Positions 15,477 to 24,790 of a stretch of 64,000 nt of DNA are shown one piece after another. The translations under genes were made by a program, and so were the position numbers. Source of the DNA: Streptomyces mutabilis (GTDB taxonomy: Bacteria; Actinomycetota; Actinomycetes; Streptomycetales; Streptomycetaceae); assembly GCF_014649815.1 (NCBI RefSeq), contig NZ_BMTT01000016.1:85688-149687 (forward strand). Direction: 5' to 3'. The first letter of the stretch is position 1. The number at the start of each line of letters is the position of its first letter. Below the pieces are notes generated by a model. The model searched no databases. It worked only from the letters and a program-made list of their open reading frames with translations, and was not told the DNA's origin.

Positions 15477-15898
15477 GCGCTGTGCGCGGGCACGAGCAGC
15501 CTCCCGGAGACGCCGGGGGCGGCGGCCGGCACACGCCGGGCTTCCCGCGCCGAAGACCTCGCGCGCCTGCCTCGCCGGCTCCGACAGCCGTACGCCGTCG
15601 CGGCGTTCGGCGCCGGGCGCGCGGACGCCGGACCGTCCCGCACCGCGGCCTCCCCGGCGGCTCGGGACAGCGCCTCCGCCTCGGCGCCGAGGCGCACGGT
15701 GAGGCACCACGGCCCCACCGCACCGGCCCGCACGAGCGCCCCCACGCACTGGTCCCGGCCGCTACCACGCGTCAGGGGCGACAGCGGGGGCCGGCGTGAG
15801 TGCTGTGGGATGCCCCGACGCTTCGGGAGGTGGACTGTGGGGTGGCCCGCGCCGGAACCGCGCGGCACGGCGCCCGCCCGGTCAGGCGGTGCCGGGCT
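15477..15898. other. 422-bp gap without a convincing gene
   Basis: Leftward frames give an Ala/Arg-rich reading (PWCLTVRLGAEAEALSRAAG) that hints at a decayed regulator tail, but it runs antisense into the ATP-grasp gene and lacks a start signal. No terminator, repeat or RNA gene was seen. Confidence 0.4.
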
Positions 15899-17236
15899 CT
15901 ACCTCAGGTACGCCAGACCTGGATGGACCGCCGTGTAACCCTCGACGAGGCGGTGGGCGACGTTGACCGAGTCGACCAGGGGATGCAGGGCGAAGGCGCG
16001 GACCGCCGACGCGCGGGAGCCCGAGTCAGCCGCCGCCAGGACTTCACGCTCGACGGCCTTGACGGCGCAGACCAGGCCCGTGGCGTGACCCGGTAGCGGG
16101 TCCACGGCCAGCGGGTGGGCGCCGTTCGCGTCGACCAGGCACGGGACCTCGATCACGGCGTCGGCGTCGAGCACCGCGAGCGTGCCGCGGTTGCGGACGT
16201 TCAGGATCAGGGTGGCGCGCTCGTCGCGGGCGACGGCCCGCATCAGCGCCAGCGCCACCTTCTCGTAGCCGCCGGACAGGTCGTCGGCCTCGCGCTCGCC
16301 CGCGCCCGCCGCCTCCCGGTTCTCGGCCATGTAGGTGGCCTCGCGTTCGGCGCGGGTCCGGTCCCAGGTGGCCAGCGCCGGGGCGTCCGGGTGGCGCATC
16401 TCCTCGTAGAAGCGGGCCTGCTGGTCGCGCAGGAACGCGCCGCGGGTCCGGTCGGCCTCCTGGTAGGCGCGGACGGTCTCGCGGTTGAAGTAGTAGTAGT
16501 GCAGGTACTCGTTGGGGACCGCGCCGAGCGAGCGCAGCCAGTCGGGGCCGAAGAGCCGGCCCTCCTCGAAGGAGCCGAGCAGCGCCGGGTCGGCGAGCAG
16601 CCGCGGGAGTTCGTCACGGCCGGCGACGCGCAGGCCGCGGACCCAGCCGAGGTGGTTGAGGCCGACGTAGTCGATGAAGGCCCGGCCCGGGTCGGCGCCC
16701 AGCACGCGGGCGATACGGCGGCCGAGGCCGACCGGCGAGTCGCAGATGCCGATGACGCGGTCGCCGAGGTACCGGGACATGGCCTCGGTGACCAGGCCGG
16801 CCGGGTTGGTGAAGTTGATGACCCAGGCTTCCGGCGCCAGCCGGGCCACGCGACGCGCGACGTCGACGGCGACCGGGACGGTCCGCAGGCCGTAGGCGAT
16901 GCCGCCCGCGCCGACCGTCTCCTGGCCCAGGACGCCCTCGGCGAGCGCCACCCGCTCGTCGTCGGCCCGCCCCTCCAGACCGCCGACGCGGATCGCGGAG
17001 AACACGAAGTCGGCGCCCCGCAGCGCCTCCTCCAGGTCGGTCGTGGCGGTGACCGCGGGCGCGTCCGGCACCCCCGCCGCCTGCTCGGCCAGCACCCGGG
17101 TCACCGCCGACAGCCGGTCCGCGTCGAGGTCGTGCAGGACGACCTGGCTCACCCGTCCCTCGGCGCGGTCCCCGAGGAGCGCCCCGTACACGAGCGGCAC
17201 CCGGAATCCGCCGCCGCCCAGAATCGTCAGCCTCAC
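15899..17236 (-). CDS. GH4 family 6-phospho-beta-glucosidase-like enzyme
   Basis: 445 residues. GH4 enzymes use NAD+ and Mn2+ to hydrolyse (phospho)glycosides by an oxidation-elimination route. Seen: NAD-binding LTILGGGGFRVPLVY, ETVGAGGIAYGLRT, WVINFTNPAGLVTEAM, metal-binding ICDSPVGL and NHLGWVRG, and HYYYFNRE. GTG 17236 follows GGAGGGG at 7 bp. Divergent from an IclR regulator 161 bp away, probably its controller. No transporter or phosphotransferase gene is adjacent, so the source of the substrate is unclear. Confidence 0.9.
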   Translation of the reverse strand: MRLTILGGGGFRVPLVYGALLGDRAEGRVSQVVLHDLDADRLSAVTRVLAEQAAGVPDAPAVTATTDLEEALRGADFVFSAIRVGGLEGRADDERVALAEGVLGQETVGAGGIAYGLRTVPVAVDVARRVARLAPEAWVINFTNPAGLVTEAMSRYLGDRVIGICDSPVGLGRRIARVLGADPGRAFIDYVGLNHLGWVRGLRVAGRDELPRLLADPALLGSFEEGRLFGPDWLRSLGAVPNEYLHYYYFNRETVRAYQEADRTRGAFLRDQQARFYEEMRHPDAPALATWDRTRAEREATYMAENREAAGAGEREADDLSGGYEKVALALMRAVARDERATLILNVRNRGTLAVLDADAVIEVPCLVDANGAHPLAVDPLPGHATGLVCAVKAVEREVLAAADSGSRASAVRAFALHPLVDSVNVAHRLVEGYTAVHPGLAYLR

Positions 17237-17397
17237 GCCCGTGCCCCTCCGTCGCCGGCCCCATGTGCGTCCGCCGCCGATCATGGCACGCACGGCCCGG
17301 CTTCCGGCCGACCGCACCGCCCCTGTGCGGGGCCCGGCGCGGACCGTACCCTCTGCGGGAAACGCTGACCCGCCCCTCCCCGGGAGGTGCCCCCGCC

Positions 17398-18357
17398 ATG
17401 ACCGCCGCCCCCGAGTCCTCGTCCCTCCCTCCGTCCCGGTCCCTCCCCCGCTCCCGGCACCGTTCGAGCGAGGGGACTCCCCCGCCCGGGGGTGCCCCCA
17501 CCGCCGCCGACCGGCTGCTGTCCGTGCTGGCCGCGTTCGACCACGAGCATCCGGCGCTGTGCCTGACCGACATCGGCCGCCGGGCCGGGTTGAGCCTCAC
17601 CACCGCGCACCGGTTGGTGGGCGCGCTGACCGAGTGGGGCGCACTGGAGCGGGACGACTCGGGCGTCTACCACGTGGGGCTGCGGCTGTGGGAGGTCGCC
17701 GCGCTCGCCCCCCGCGGTCTCGCGCTGCGGCAGGTCGCCCTGCCGTACCTGGAGGACCTGTACGAGGCGACGCACGAGAACGTGCAGCTGGCGGTGCGGG
17801 ACCGCGGCGAGGTCGTCTACACCGAGTGGCTGGCGGCCCGGTCGTCGGTCGGCGTGCACATACGCGTCGGCGCACGCTGGCCGCTGCACGCCACCGGAGT
17901 CGGCCTGTCCCTGCTCGCGCACACCGGGCCCGAGTTCCAGGAGGCGTACCTCGCGGGCCCGCTCGCGTCCTTCACCCCGTACACCATCACCGATCCGGAC
18001 CGACTGCGCCGGGTGCTGGCGGAGGTGCGGCGCACCGGGGTCGCGGTGAGCGACCGTCAGGTGACCGACGACGCCCTGTCGGTGGCCGCGCCGGTGCACG
18101 GCCCGGACGGCACGGTGACCGCCGCCGTCTCGGTCGTCGTCCCGTACGCGGGCGCGCGGGTGCCGACGCTGGTCCCCGCCGTGCGGCTGGCGGGGCGGGG
18201 AATGTCCCGGGCACTGGGGTGGCGTCCGTCGGACGCGGGACCGGCCGGGGCCGGCGGTCCGCTGCCCGGACGTGCGGTCGGTGAGGACCGTGGACAGGCC
18301 GACCCCACACCGGATATTCCTCGCACCGGTGAGGACGTACCCCCGGGAGCCTCCTGA
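17398..18357 (+). CDS. IclR-family transcriptional regulator
   Basis: 319 residues. After about 45 low-complexity residues comes the winged helix (AADRLLSVLAAFDHEHPALC, then LTDIGRRAGLSLTTAHRLVG), followed by the GAF-like effector domain (YLEDLYEATHENVQLAV, GARWPLHATGVGLSLLAH, DDALSVAAPVHGPDG). The C-terminus has a 50-residue unstructured extension. Divergent to the GH4 gene, which it likely represses or activates in response to a glycoside. Confidence 0.88.
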   Translation: MTAAPESSSLPPSRSLPRSRHRSSEGTPPPGGAPTAADRLLSVLAAFDHEHPALCLTDIGRRAGLSLTTAHRLVGALTEWGALERDDSGVYHVGLRLWEVAALAPRGLALRQVALPYLEDLYEATHENVQLAVRDRGEVVYTEWLAARSSVGVHIRVGARWPLHATGVGLSLLAHTGPEFQEAYLAGPLASFTPYTITDPDRLRRVLAEVRRTGVAVSDRQVTDDALSVAAPVHGPDGTVTAAVSVVVPYAGARVPTLVPAVRLAGRGMSRALGWRPSDAGPAGAGGPLPGRAVGEDRGQADPTPDIPRTGEDVPPGAS

Positions 18358-18371
18358 TACTGGGACGGCCC

Positions 18372-18690
18372 TTGCCCCGAGGAGCCGCCCATGCCCACCC
18401 GGTCCCGTTCGCTCCGCTCGCCCCCGCCGTCGCGCGGCTGCGCACGACGAATCCGTACGCCGTCGACGCGGCCGTCGCCGTGCTGGTGCTGTTCGCCGTC
18501 TCCCTGCAGTGGCTGTTCCCGGACGAGGGCGACGATCCGCTGTCTGGCAGGGCTGGCTGCTCGGGGCCGCCACGGCGCTGCCGCTGGTGTGGCGCCGAGC
18601 GGCACCCTTCGCGACCGCCTGCGCCGTGCCGCCTGCGGGGGCGACGCCGTCACCGGCGGCGGACCGGACGGCGGCTTCCGCGTAGCCGTG
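18372..18690 (+). pseudogene. Remnant of a sensor histidine kinase (N-terminal membrane part)
   Basis: One frame reads RTTNPYAVDAAVAVLVLFAV and SLQWLFPDEGDDP, then stops making sense at about 18560; a second frame resumes WQGWLLGAATALPLVWRRAA and PFATACAV. This is the membrane-sensor start typical of NarL-type actinomycete kinases. The dimerisation and ATPase domains are gone. At least one frameshift plus a large deletion. Confidence 0.65.
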
Positions 18691-18728
18691 CGCCTGCCGG
18701 TCGCGGCCGGACGGCGGGCGGCGCTCGG

Positions 18729-18793
18729 GTGAGCGTCCGGGTGGTCGTCGCCGACGACCAGGAGCTGGCCCACGGTCGTGGGGCGCTGCGGCA
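18729..18793 (+). pseudogene. Remnant of the cognate response regulator (first residues only)
   Basis: GTG 18729 opens VSVRVVVADDQELAHG, the phosphoacceptor-pocket start (ADDQE) of a NarL/LuxR receiver. Only about 20 codons survive before the frame is lost. Its position right after the kinase remnant shows a whole two-component operon was deleted internally. Confidence 0.6.
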
Positions 18794-18904
18794 GCTTTCG
18801 CCTCGTTCGTGGGCGTTCACGGGGTGAACTCCCCAGCCGGGTGCGGACTTTGTTCGCTTCACCTCTTGACGACCGCTGCGCCGGGGAGCACATTGGCCGC
18901 ACTC

Positions 18905-18918
18905 TGAGAGCGCTCTCA
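18905..18918. promoter_or_regulatory. LacI-type operator TGAGAGCGCTCTCA
   Basis: A perfect 14-bp palindrome lies 69 bp upstream of the GH16 gene. It closely resembles the TGGGAGCGCTCCCA boxes bound by CebR/CelR-type LacI regulators of cellulose and beta-glucan genes in actinomycetes. A second short palindrome, GAGCGCGCTC, follows at 18931-18940. Confidence 0.75.
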
Positions 18919-18986
18919 TCGGCACACCGGGAGCGCGCTCGGGGCCACCCCCGCTTCCCACCCCGCACCCGAGAGGCGCCCCCCAC

Positions 18987-20381
18987 ATGAGAAAAACCCC
19001 CGGCAACCCGCCCGGGCGACGACTGCGCCGCGCGCTGGTCGCCGTCGTCGGCACGCTCGGCCTCGCCGCGGCAGCCACCGCCATCACCGGCCCGCCCGCG
19101 AACGCCACCGTCCCTCCGCCCCCGTCCGGCTGGACGCAGCTCTTCGCCGACGACTTCGACGGCGCCGGCGGCTCCGGCGTGAACACCGCGAACTGGCAGT
19201 ACGCGACCGGCACCGGATACCCGGGCGGCCCCGCCAACTGGGGCACCGGTGAGATCGAGACGATGACGTCCTCGCCGAGCAACGTCTCCCTCGACGGCAA
19301 CGGCAACCTGCGCATCACCCCGCAGCGCGACGCCGCCGGCAACTGGACCTCGGGCCGCGTCGAGACCAAGCGCGCCGACTTCCAGCCCCCGGCCGGCGGC
19401 AAACTGCGCGTGGAGGCCCGCATCCAGGTCCCGAACGTCACCGGGGCCGCGGCGAAGGGCTACTGGCCGGCGTTCTGGATGCTGGGCGCCCCCTACCGCG
19501 GCAACTACTGGAACTGGCCCGCAGTAGGCGAGATCGACATCATGGAGAACACGCAGGGCCTCAATACCGTCTGGGCCACCATGCACTGCGGCACCTCGCC
19601 GGGCGGCCCGTGCAACGAGACCAGCGGCATCGGCGGCAGCACCGCGTGCCCCGGCGCCACCTGCCAGGCGGCCTTCCACACCTACCGGGTGGAGTGGGAC
19701 CGCTCGACGAGCGTGGAGGAGATCCGCTTCTACCTCGACGGCGACAACTTCCACACGGTGCGCGCCGATCAGGTCGACGCCGCGACGTGGGAGAACGCCA
19801 CGGACCACGGCTACTTCATCATCCTCAACGTGGCGATGGGCGGCGGCTTCCCGAACGCCTTCGGCGGCGGCCCGGACGCCGGCACGCAGCCCGGCCACTC
19901 CATGCTGGTGGACTACGTCCAGGTACTGTCGGCCGGTGGGAGCGGTACCACGCCGCCGACCGAGGGTGACCGGGACGCGTACAGCGCCATAGAGGCCGAG
20001 TCGTACGACGCCCAGTCCGGCACGATGACCGAGGGCACCTCGGACTCGGGCGGCGGCCGGAACCTGGGCGCGCTCGCGAACGGCGACTGGGTCCAGTACA
20101 AGGGCGTGAGGTTCGGTTCGAGCCCGGCGACGCAGTTCAGGGCGCGGGTGGCGAGCGGTGCGCCGGCCGGGGTCAGCGGTCTGGTGGAGGTGCGTCTGGG
20201 CAGTCGTACCAGCACGCCGGTCGGCAGCTTCGCCGTGGGCAACACGGGCGGCTGGCAGTCGTGGCGGACGATTCCGGCGAACATCGGCGCGGTGACGGGC
20301 ACGCACGACGTGTACCTGACCTTCACCAGCGGTCAGCCCGCGGACTTCGTGAACGTGAACTGGTTCGGCTTCGGCCGCTGA
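18987..20381 (+). CDS. Secreted GH16 endo-beta-1,3-glucanase with C-terminal CBM6
   Basis: 464 residues. A twin-arginine-like or Sec signal (GRRLRRALVAVVGTLGLAAA, cleavage near ANA) precedes a GH16 catalytic domain (about 48-310) with nucleophile/acid-base motif GEIDIMEN and KGYWPAFWMLG. After a Gly/Thr/Pro linker, a CBM6-like module (about 330-464: YSAIEAESYDAQSG, NLGALANGDWVQYKGV, HDVYLTFTSG) binds glucan. It degrades laminarin or fungal wall glucan outside the cell. Expression is probably relieved by an oligosaccharide through the upstream palindrome. Confidence 0.92.
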   Translation: MRKTPGNPPGRRLRRALVAVVGTLGLAAAATAITGPPANATVPPPPSGWTQLFADDFDGAGGSGVNTANWQYATGTGYPGGPANWGTGEIETMTSSPSNVSLDGNGNLRITPQRDAAGNWTSGRVETKRADFQPPAGGKLRVEARIQVPNVTGAAAKGYWPAFWMLGAPYRGNYWNWPAVGEIDIMENTQGLNTVWATMHCGTSPGGPCNETSGIGGSTACPGATCQAAFHTYRVEWDRSTSVEEIRFYLDGDNFHTVRADQVDAATWENATDHGYFIILNVAMGGGFPNAFGGGPDAGTQPGHSMLVDYVQVLSAGGSGTTPPTEGDRDAYSAIEAESYDAQSGTMTEGTSDSGGGRNLGALANGDWVQYKGVRFGSSPATQFRARVASGAPAGVSGLVEVRLGSRTSTPVGSFAVGNTGGWQSWRTIPANIGAVTGTHDVYLTFTSGQPADFVNVNWFGFGR

Positions 20382-20408
20382 GCGGCAACCGGCCCCCCGC
20401 AGGAGGGC

Positions 20409-20440
20409 GCAGGGGCTCCACGCGCGCGTGGAGCCCCTGC
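20409..20440. terminator. Perfect 32-bp palindromic terminator
   Basis: Sixteen bases (20409-20424, beginning GCAGGGGCTCC) are followed immediately by their exact reverse complement (20425-20440). It lies between the convergent GH16 and AraC genes and can serve both. Confidence 0.8.
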
Positions 20441-20453
20441 GTCGTGCGCGCGC

Positions 20454-21371
20454 TCAGCGCAGCTCCGCCCGGAACGCCGCCGGCGTCTGGTCCGTGTGCT
20501 GATGGAAGAACTTGGAGAAGTTCGCCGCGTCCGGGAAGCCGACCGCCGCGCCGACTCGGCCGATCGGCATGTCGGTGTGGGCCAGGAGGCGCTTGGCCTC
20601 CAGGACGACGCGCTTGTCGATGAAGCCCTTGGGCGTCTGGCCGGTGGCGGCGCGCACGGCGCGGACGAGGGTGCGGCGGGAGTAACCGAGCGCGTCGGCG
20701 TAGGCGCTGACGCTGTGATTGGCGGCGAAGCCCCGCTCGACGGCGTCCCGGAAGAGAGTGAACGCCGTGTCCCCCGGCGCCGGTCCCTGGCGTGCCTCCT
20801 GCGCGGAGCTGACCGCGAGGTGCGCGAGCCGCAGCAGGAACGCGGAGAGCGTGTGGCGCAGTACGGCGGTGTGCAGGCTCAGCGGCAGGGTGGTGGCGTC
20901 CTCGTACTCGCGGCGGAGCTGGTCGAGGGAGGCGGTGAGCCCGGCGAGGCGCGCCTCGTCGGGGCGGAGCAGGGGCGGCAGGTCGTAGCGGTAGAGGCCG
21001 GTGGCCTCCACGGTGGCGCGGGGCAGGAAGCCGGGTTGCATGGTCAGCGCCGTTCCGCGGTACTCGCTGTCCGGCGAGAAGCGGTGGACCTGTCCTGGCC
21101 GGATCCACAGCAGATCGCCGGCCGTCGCCTCGTGCTCGGCGAAGTCGACCATGTGACGGACCGGGCCGCCGGTGAAGAGCATGACGACGTGGAAGTCGAT
21201 GCGGTGCACGCGGTGCAGCGGGGCGTGCGCGTGCCAGGTGCGGCCGGCACCCATGGGCCCGACCTGCATGCCGACGCCGAGGAGGCTGAGATCGACCGGG
21301 AAGGGGAACGTTCTGATCCCGTCGCCGTCCTTCGGGCCACCGCCGTCGCCTTGTCGGTTTTCGTCCGCCAT
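20454..21371 (-). CDS. AraC-family transcriptional regulator
   Basis: 305 residues. An N-terminal cupin-like sensor (HRIDFHVVMLFTGGPVRHMV, GDLLWIRPGQVHRF) is followed by two C-terminal helix-turn-helices (VSAYADALGYSRRTLVRAVR, then IGRVGAAVGFPDAANFSKFF). ATG 21371 has AGAAGG upstream; an earlier ATG at 21416 is unlikely. Divergent from the pentose-phosphate operon with a perfect 15-bp inverted repeat between, so it may control that operon. Confidence 0.85.
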   Translation of the reverse strand: MADENRQGDGGGPKDGDGIRTFPFPVDLSLLGVGMQVGPMGAGRTWHAHAPLHRVHRIDFHVVMLFTGGPVRHMVDFAEHEATAGDLLWIRPGQVHRFSPDSEYRGTALTMQPGFLPRATVEATGLYRYDLPPLLRPDEARLAGLTASLDQLRREYEDATTLPLSLHTAVLRHTLSAFLLRLAHLAVSSAQEARQGPAPGDTAFTLFRDAVERGFAANHSVSAYADALGYSRRTLVRAVRAATGQTPKGFIDKRVVLEAKRLLAHTDMPIGRVGAAVGFPDAANFSKFFHQHTDQTPAAFRAELR

Positions 21372-21460
21372 GTCCTTCTCGTGCCGTCCCACCCGTGCGC
21401 CCGCGCGCCGGGGCATGTCCCAGTTTCACCACAGGCTGGCACACCACGACCTCCACTCTC

Positions 21461-21475
21461 AAAAGTCAGACTTTT
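21461..21475. promoter_or_regulatory. Inverted repeat AAAAGTC-A-GACTTTT
   Basis: Perfect 7-bp arms around one base, in unusually AT-rich sequence midway between the AraC gene and tkt (54 bp before its ATG). This is the only strong symmetry in the divergent promoter region and a good candidate site for the control of the pentose-phosphate operon. Confidence 0.6.
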
Positions 21476-21528
21476 AAGCTTGAACACGTCGAGTCAGAAA
21501 CTCCGCCCCTATCGAGGACTTCTTGAAG

Positions 21529-23613
21529 ATGAGCACGCAGACAGTGGACAGCGCGGACCGCCTTGAATGGACCGACCTCGACCGGCGTGCCGTCGACACC
21601 GCCCGCGTTCTTGCGGCCGACGCGGTGCAGAAAGTCGGGAACGGTCACCCGGGCACGGCGATGGCTCTGGCCCCGGCCGCGTACACGATCTTTCAGAAGG
21701 TGATGCGGCACGACCCCGCCGACCCGGAGTGGACCGGTCGTGACCGCTTCGTCCTCTCCCCCGGCCACACCTCGCTGACCCTTTACACCCAGCTCTACCT
21801 CGCCGGGTACGAGCTGGAGCTGGACGACCTGAAGGCCTTCCGCACGCACGGTTCGAAGACCCCCGGACACCCGGAGTACGGGCACACCGCGGGCGTGGAG
21901 ACGACGACCGGCCCGCTCGGCCAGGGCATCGCCAACGCGGTGGGCATGGCGATGGCCGCTCGTTACGAGCGCGGCCTGTTCGACCCCGAGGCCCCGGCCG
22001 GCGAGTCCCCCTTCGACCACACCGTCTGGGCGATCGTCTCCGACGGCGACCTCCAGGAGGGCGTCTCCGCCGAGGCGTCCTCGCTCGCCGGTCACCAGAA
22101 GCTCGGCAACCTCGTCTTCCTCTACGACGACAACCACATCTCCATCGAGGGCGACACCGCGACCGCGTTCTCCGAAGACGTGCTGGGACGGTACGAGGCC
22201 TACGGCTGGCACGTGCAGCGCATCGAGCCCGCCGCCAACGGTGACGTGGACGTGCACGCGCTGTACGCCGCCCTGACGGCGGCGAAGGCCGAGACCGGCC
22301 GTCCCTCCATCATCGCGATGCGCACGATCATCGCCTGGCCCGCCCCGAACGCGCAGAACACCGAGGCCTCCCACGGCTCGGCGCTCGGCGACGACGAGGT
22401 CGCCGCCACCAAGCGCGTCCTGGGCTTCGACCCGGCCAAGTCCTTCGAGGTCGCCGACGACGTCCTCGCCCACACCCGCAAGGCGCTGGACCGGGGCGCC
22501 GAGGCGCACGCCGCCTGGGGCAAGCGGATCGACAAGTGGCGGGGCGCCCGGCCGGAGCGCGCGGCGCTGTTCGACCGTGTGGTCGCGGGCCGACTGCCCG
22601 AGGACTGGGAGGACGCCTTGCCGGTGTTCGAGACCGGCAGGGCCGTCGCCACCCGCGCCGCCTCCGGCAAGGTGCTCCAGGCGCTCGGACCGGTGCTGCC
22701 GGAGCTGTGGGGCGGCTCCGCCGACCTGGCCGGCTCCAACAACACCACCATCGACAAGACGAGTTCCTTCCTCCCCGAGGGCAACCCGCTGCCGGAGGCC
22801 GACCCGTACGGCCGCACGGTCCACTTCGGCATCCGCGAGTTCTCGATGGCCGCGGAGATGAACGGCATCGCGCTGCACGGCAACACCCGCGTCTACGGCG
22901 GCACCTTCCTGGTCTTCTCCGACTACATGCGCAACGCGGTGCGCATGTCGGCGCTGATGCAGCTGCCGGTGACGTACGTGTGGACGCACGACTCCATCGG
23001 CCTCGGCGAAGACGGCCCGACCCATCAGCCGGTCGAGCACCTGGCCGCCCTGCGCGCCATCCCGGGCCTGAACGTGGTCCGCCCGGCCGACGCCAACGAG
23101 ACCGCGACCGCCTGGGCGGAGATCCTCCGGCGGCACTCCACCCACCCGGCCCCGCACGGTCTGGCCCTCACCCGCCAGGGCGTGCCGACGTACGAGCCGA
23201 ACCCGGACGCGGCGCGGGGCGGGTACGTCCTCGCCGAGGCCTCCACCGGCTCCCCCGAGGTCGTCCTGATCGCCACCGGTTCCGAGGTGCAGCTCGCCGT
23301 CGCCGCCCGGGAGGCGCTGGAGGCGGAGGGCACGCCCGCGCGGGTGGTCTCGATGCCGTCCGTGGAGTGGTTCGAGGAGCAGCCGCGCGACTACCGCGAG
23401 AGCGTGCTGCCGCCGTCCGTGAAGGCCCGGGTGGCCGTGGAGGCCGGAATCGGCCTGACCTGGCACCGGTTCGTCGGCGACGCGGGCCGCATCGTCTCGC
23501 TGGAGCACTTCGGTGCCTCCGCCGACGCCAAGACCCTGTTCACCGAGTACGGCTTCACCGCCGAGCACGTGGCCGCCGCCGCCAGGGAGTCCCTGGCCGC
23601 CGCCCGCGGCTGA
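21529..23613 (+). CDS. tkt: Transketolase
   Basis: 694 residues, full length. It moves two-carbon ketol units between sugar phosphates with thiamine diphosphate. Motifs: [43 protein letters not shown], the ThDP motif [18 protein letters not shown], then [21 protein letters not shown] 21529 chosen; a TTG two codons earlier is possible. First gene of a six-gene run on one strand; from memory the order equals SCO6663-SCO6658, one of two pentose-phosphate sets in S. coelicolor. Confidence 0.95.
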   Translation: MSTQTVDSADRLEWTDLDRRAVDTARVLAADAVQKVGNGHPGTAMALAPAAYTIFQKVMRHDPADPEWTGRDRFVLSPGHTSLTLYTQLYLAGYELELDDLKAFRTHGSKTPGHPEYGHTAGVETTTGPLGQGIANAVGMAMAARYERGLFDPEAPAGESPFDHTVWAIVSDGDLQEGVSAEASSLAGHQKLGNLVFLYDDNHISIEGDTATAFSEDVLGRYEAYGWHVQRIEPAANGDVDVHALYAALTAAKAETGRPSIIAMRTIIAWPAPNAQNTEASHGSALGDDEVAATKRVLGFDPAKSFEVADDVLAHTRKALDRGAEAHAAWGKRIDKWRGARPERAALFDRVVAGRLPEDWEDALPVFETGRAVATRAASGKVLQALGPVLPELWGGSADLAGSNNTTIDKTSSFLPEGNPLPEADPYGRTVHFGIREFSMAAEMNGIALHGNTRVYGGTFLVFSDYMRNAVRMSALMQLPVTYVWTHDSIGLGEDGPTHQPVEHLAALRAIPGLNVVRPADANETATAWAEILRRHSTHPAPHGLALTRQGVPTYEPNPDAARGGYVLAEASTGSPEVVLIATGSEVQLAVAAREALEAEGTPARVVSMPSVEWFEEQPRDYRESVLPPSVKARVAVEAGIGLTWHRFVGDAGRIVSLEHFGASADAKTLFTEYGFTAEHVAAAARESLAAARG

Positions 23614-23644
23614 GCCGAACGCACCAAAGAAGCAGAAAGAGAAG

Positions 23645-24790
23645 ATGATCACTGTGACCGAAGCAACCGCGACCGCGGGGGCGCTGCGACGCCTGTCCGA
23701 GGCGGGCGTCTCCATCTGGCTGGACGACCTGTCGCGGCGGCGGATCGAGTCCGGCAACCTGGCCGAGCTGATCGAGACGAAGCACGTCGTCGGCGTCACC
23801 ACCAACCCGTCGATCTTCCAGGCCGCCATCGGCTCCGGCGAGGGCTACGAGGAGCAGCTCGCCGACCTCGCGACCCGGGGCGTCACCGTCGACGAGGCGG
23901 TCCGCATGATGACCACCGCCGACGTCCGCGCCGCCGCCGACGTGCTGCGCCCGGTGTACGAGGCGACCGGCGGGCGGGACGGCCGGGTCTCCATCGAGGT
24001 CGACCCGCGCCTCGCCCACGACACGGCGGCGACGGTCGCCGAGGCCCGCCAGCTGGCCTGGCTGGTCGACCGTCCCAACGTGATGATCAAAATTCCGGCG
24101 ACCAAGGCGGGACTCCCCGCGATCACCGAGGTGATCGGCGCCGGCATCAGCGTGAACGTCACGCTGATCTTCTCCCTGGACCGCTACCGAGAGGTCATGG
24201 ACGCCTACCTCACCGGCCTGGAGAAGGCGCAGGCCGCCGGGCTGGACCTGTCGGACATCCACTCCGTCGCCTCCTTCTTCGTCTCCCGCGTCGACAGCGA
24301 GATCGACAAGCGCCTGACGCTGCTGGGCACGGACGAGGCCCTGGCCCTGAAGGGGAAGGCGGCACTGGCCAACGCTCGACTGGCCTACGAGGCGTACGAG
24401 AACGTCTTCGCGGGCGACCGCTTCACCGCCCTCGCCGGGGCCCGGGCGAACACCCAGCGTCCCCTGTGGGCGTCGACCGGGGTGAAGGACCCGGCATTCC
24501 GGGACACCCTGTACGTGGAGGAGCTGGTCGCTCCCGGCACCGTGAACACGATGCCGGAGGCCACCCTGAACGCAGCCGCCGATCACGGTGACGTGCAGGG
24601 CGACACGGTCACCGGCGGTTACGCCCAGGCCCGGGCGGACCTCGCGGCCGTGGAACGGCTCGGCATCTCGTACGACGAGGTGGTGGAGCAGCTGGAGCAG
24701 GAGGGCGTGGCCAAGTTCGAGGTGGCCTGGCAGGACCTGCTCGACGCCGTGACGAAGTCCCTCGACAGCAAGGGAGTTGACGGGGAATGA
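23645..24790 (+). CDS. tal: Transaldolase
   Basis: 381 residues. It exchanges dihydroxyacetone units between sedoheptulose-7-phosphate and glyceraldehyde-3-phosphate. Schiff-base lysine region: [13 protein letters not shown]; also [44 protein letters not shown]. 31 bp after tkt, and its stop overlaps the zwf ATG. Length fits the actinobacterial tal class. Confidence 0.95.
   Translation: MITVTEATATAGALRRLSEAGVSIWLDDLSRRRIESGNLAELIETKHVVGVTTNPSIFQAAIGSGEGYEEQLADLATRGVTVDEAVRMMTTADVRAAADVLRPVYEATGGRDGRVSIEVDPRLAHDTAATVAEARQLAWLVDRPNVMIKIPATKAGLPAITEVIGAGISVNVTLIFSLDRYREVMDAYLTGLEKAQAAGLDLSDIHSVASFFVSRVDSEIDKRLTLLGTDEALALKGKAALANARLAYEAYENVFAGDRFTALAGARANTQRPLWASTGVKDPAFRDTLYVEELVAPGTVNTMPEATLNAAADHGDVQGDTVTGGYAQARADLAAVERLGISYDEVVEQLEQEGVAKFEVAWQDLLDAVTKSLDSKGVDGE

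Noticed and set aside
15302-15868. Leftward 188-codon ORF after the ATP-grasp gene
   Set aside because: Largely antisense to that gene's tail, no start signal and no recognised motif; at best a decayed remnant.
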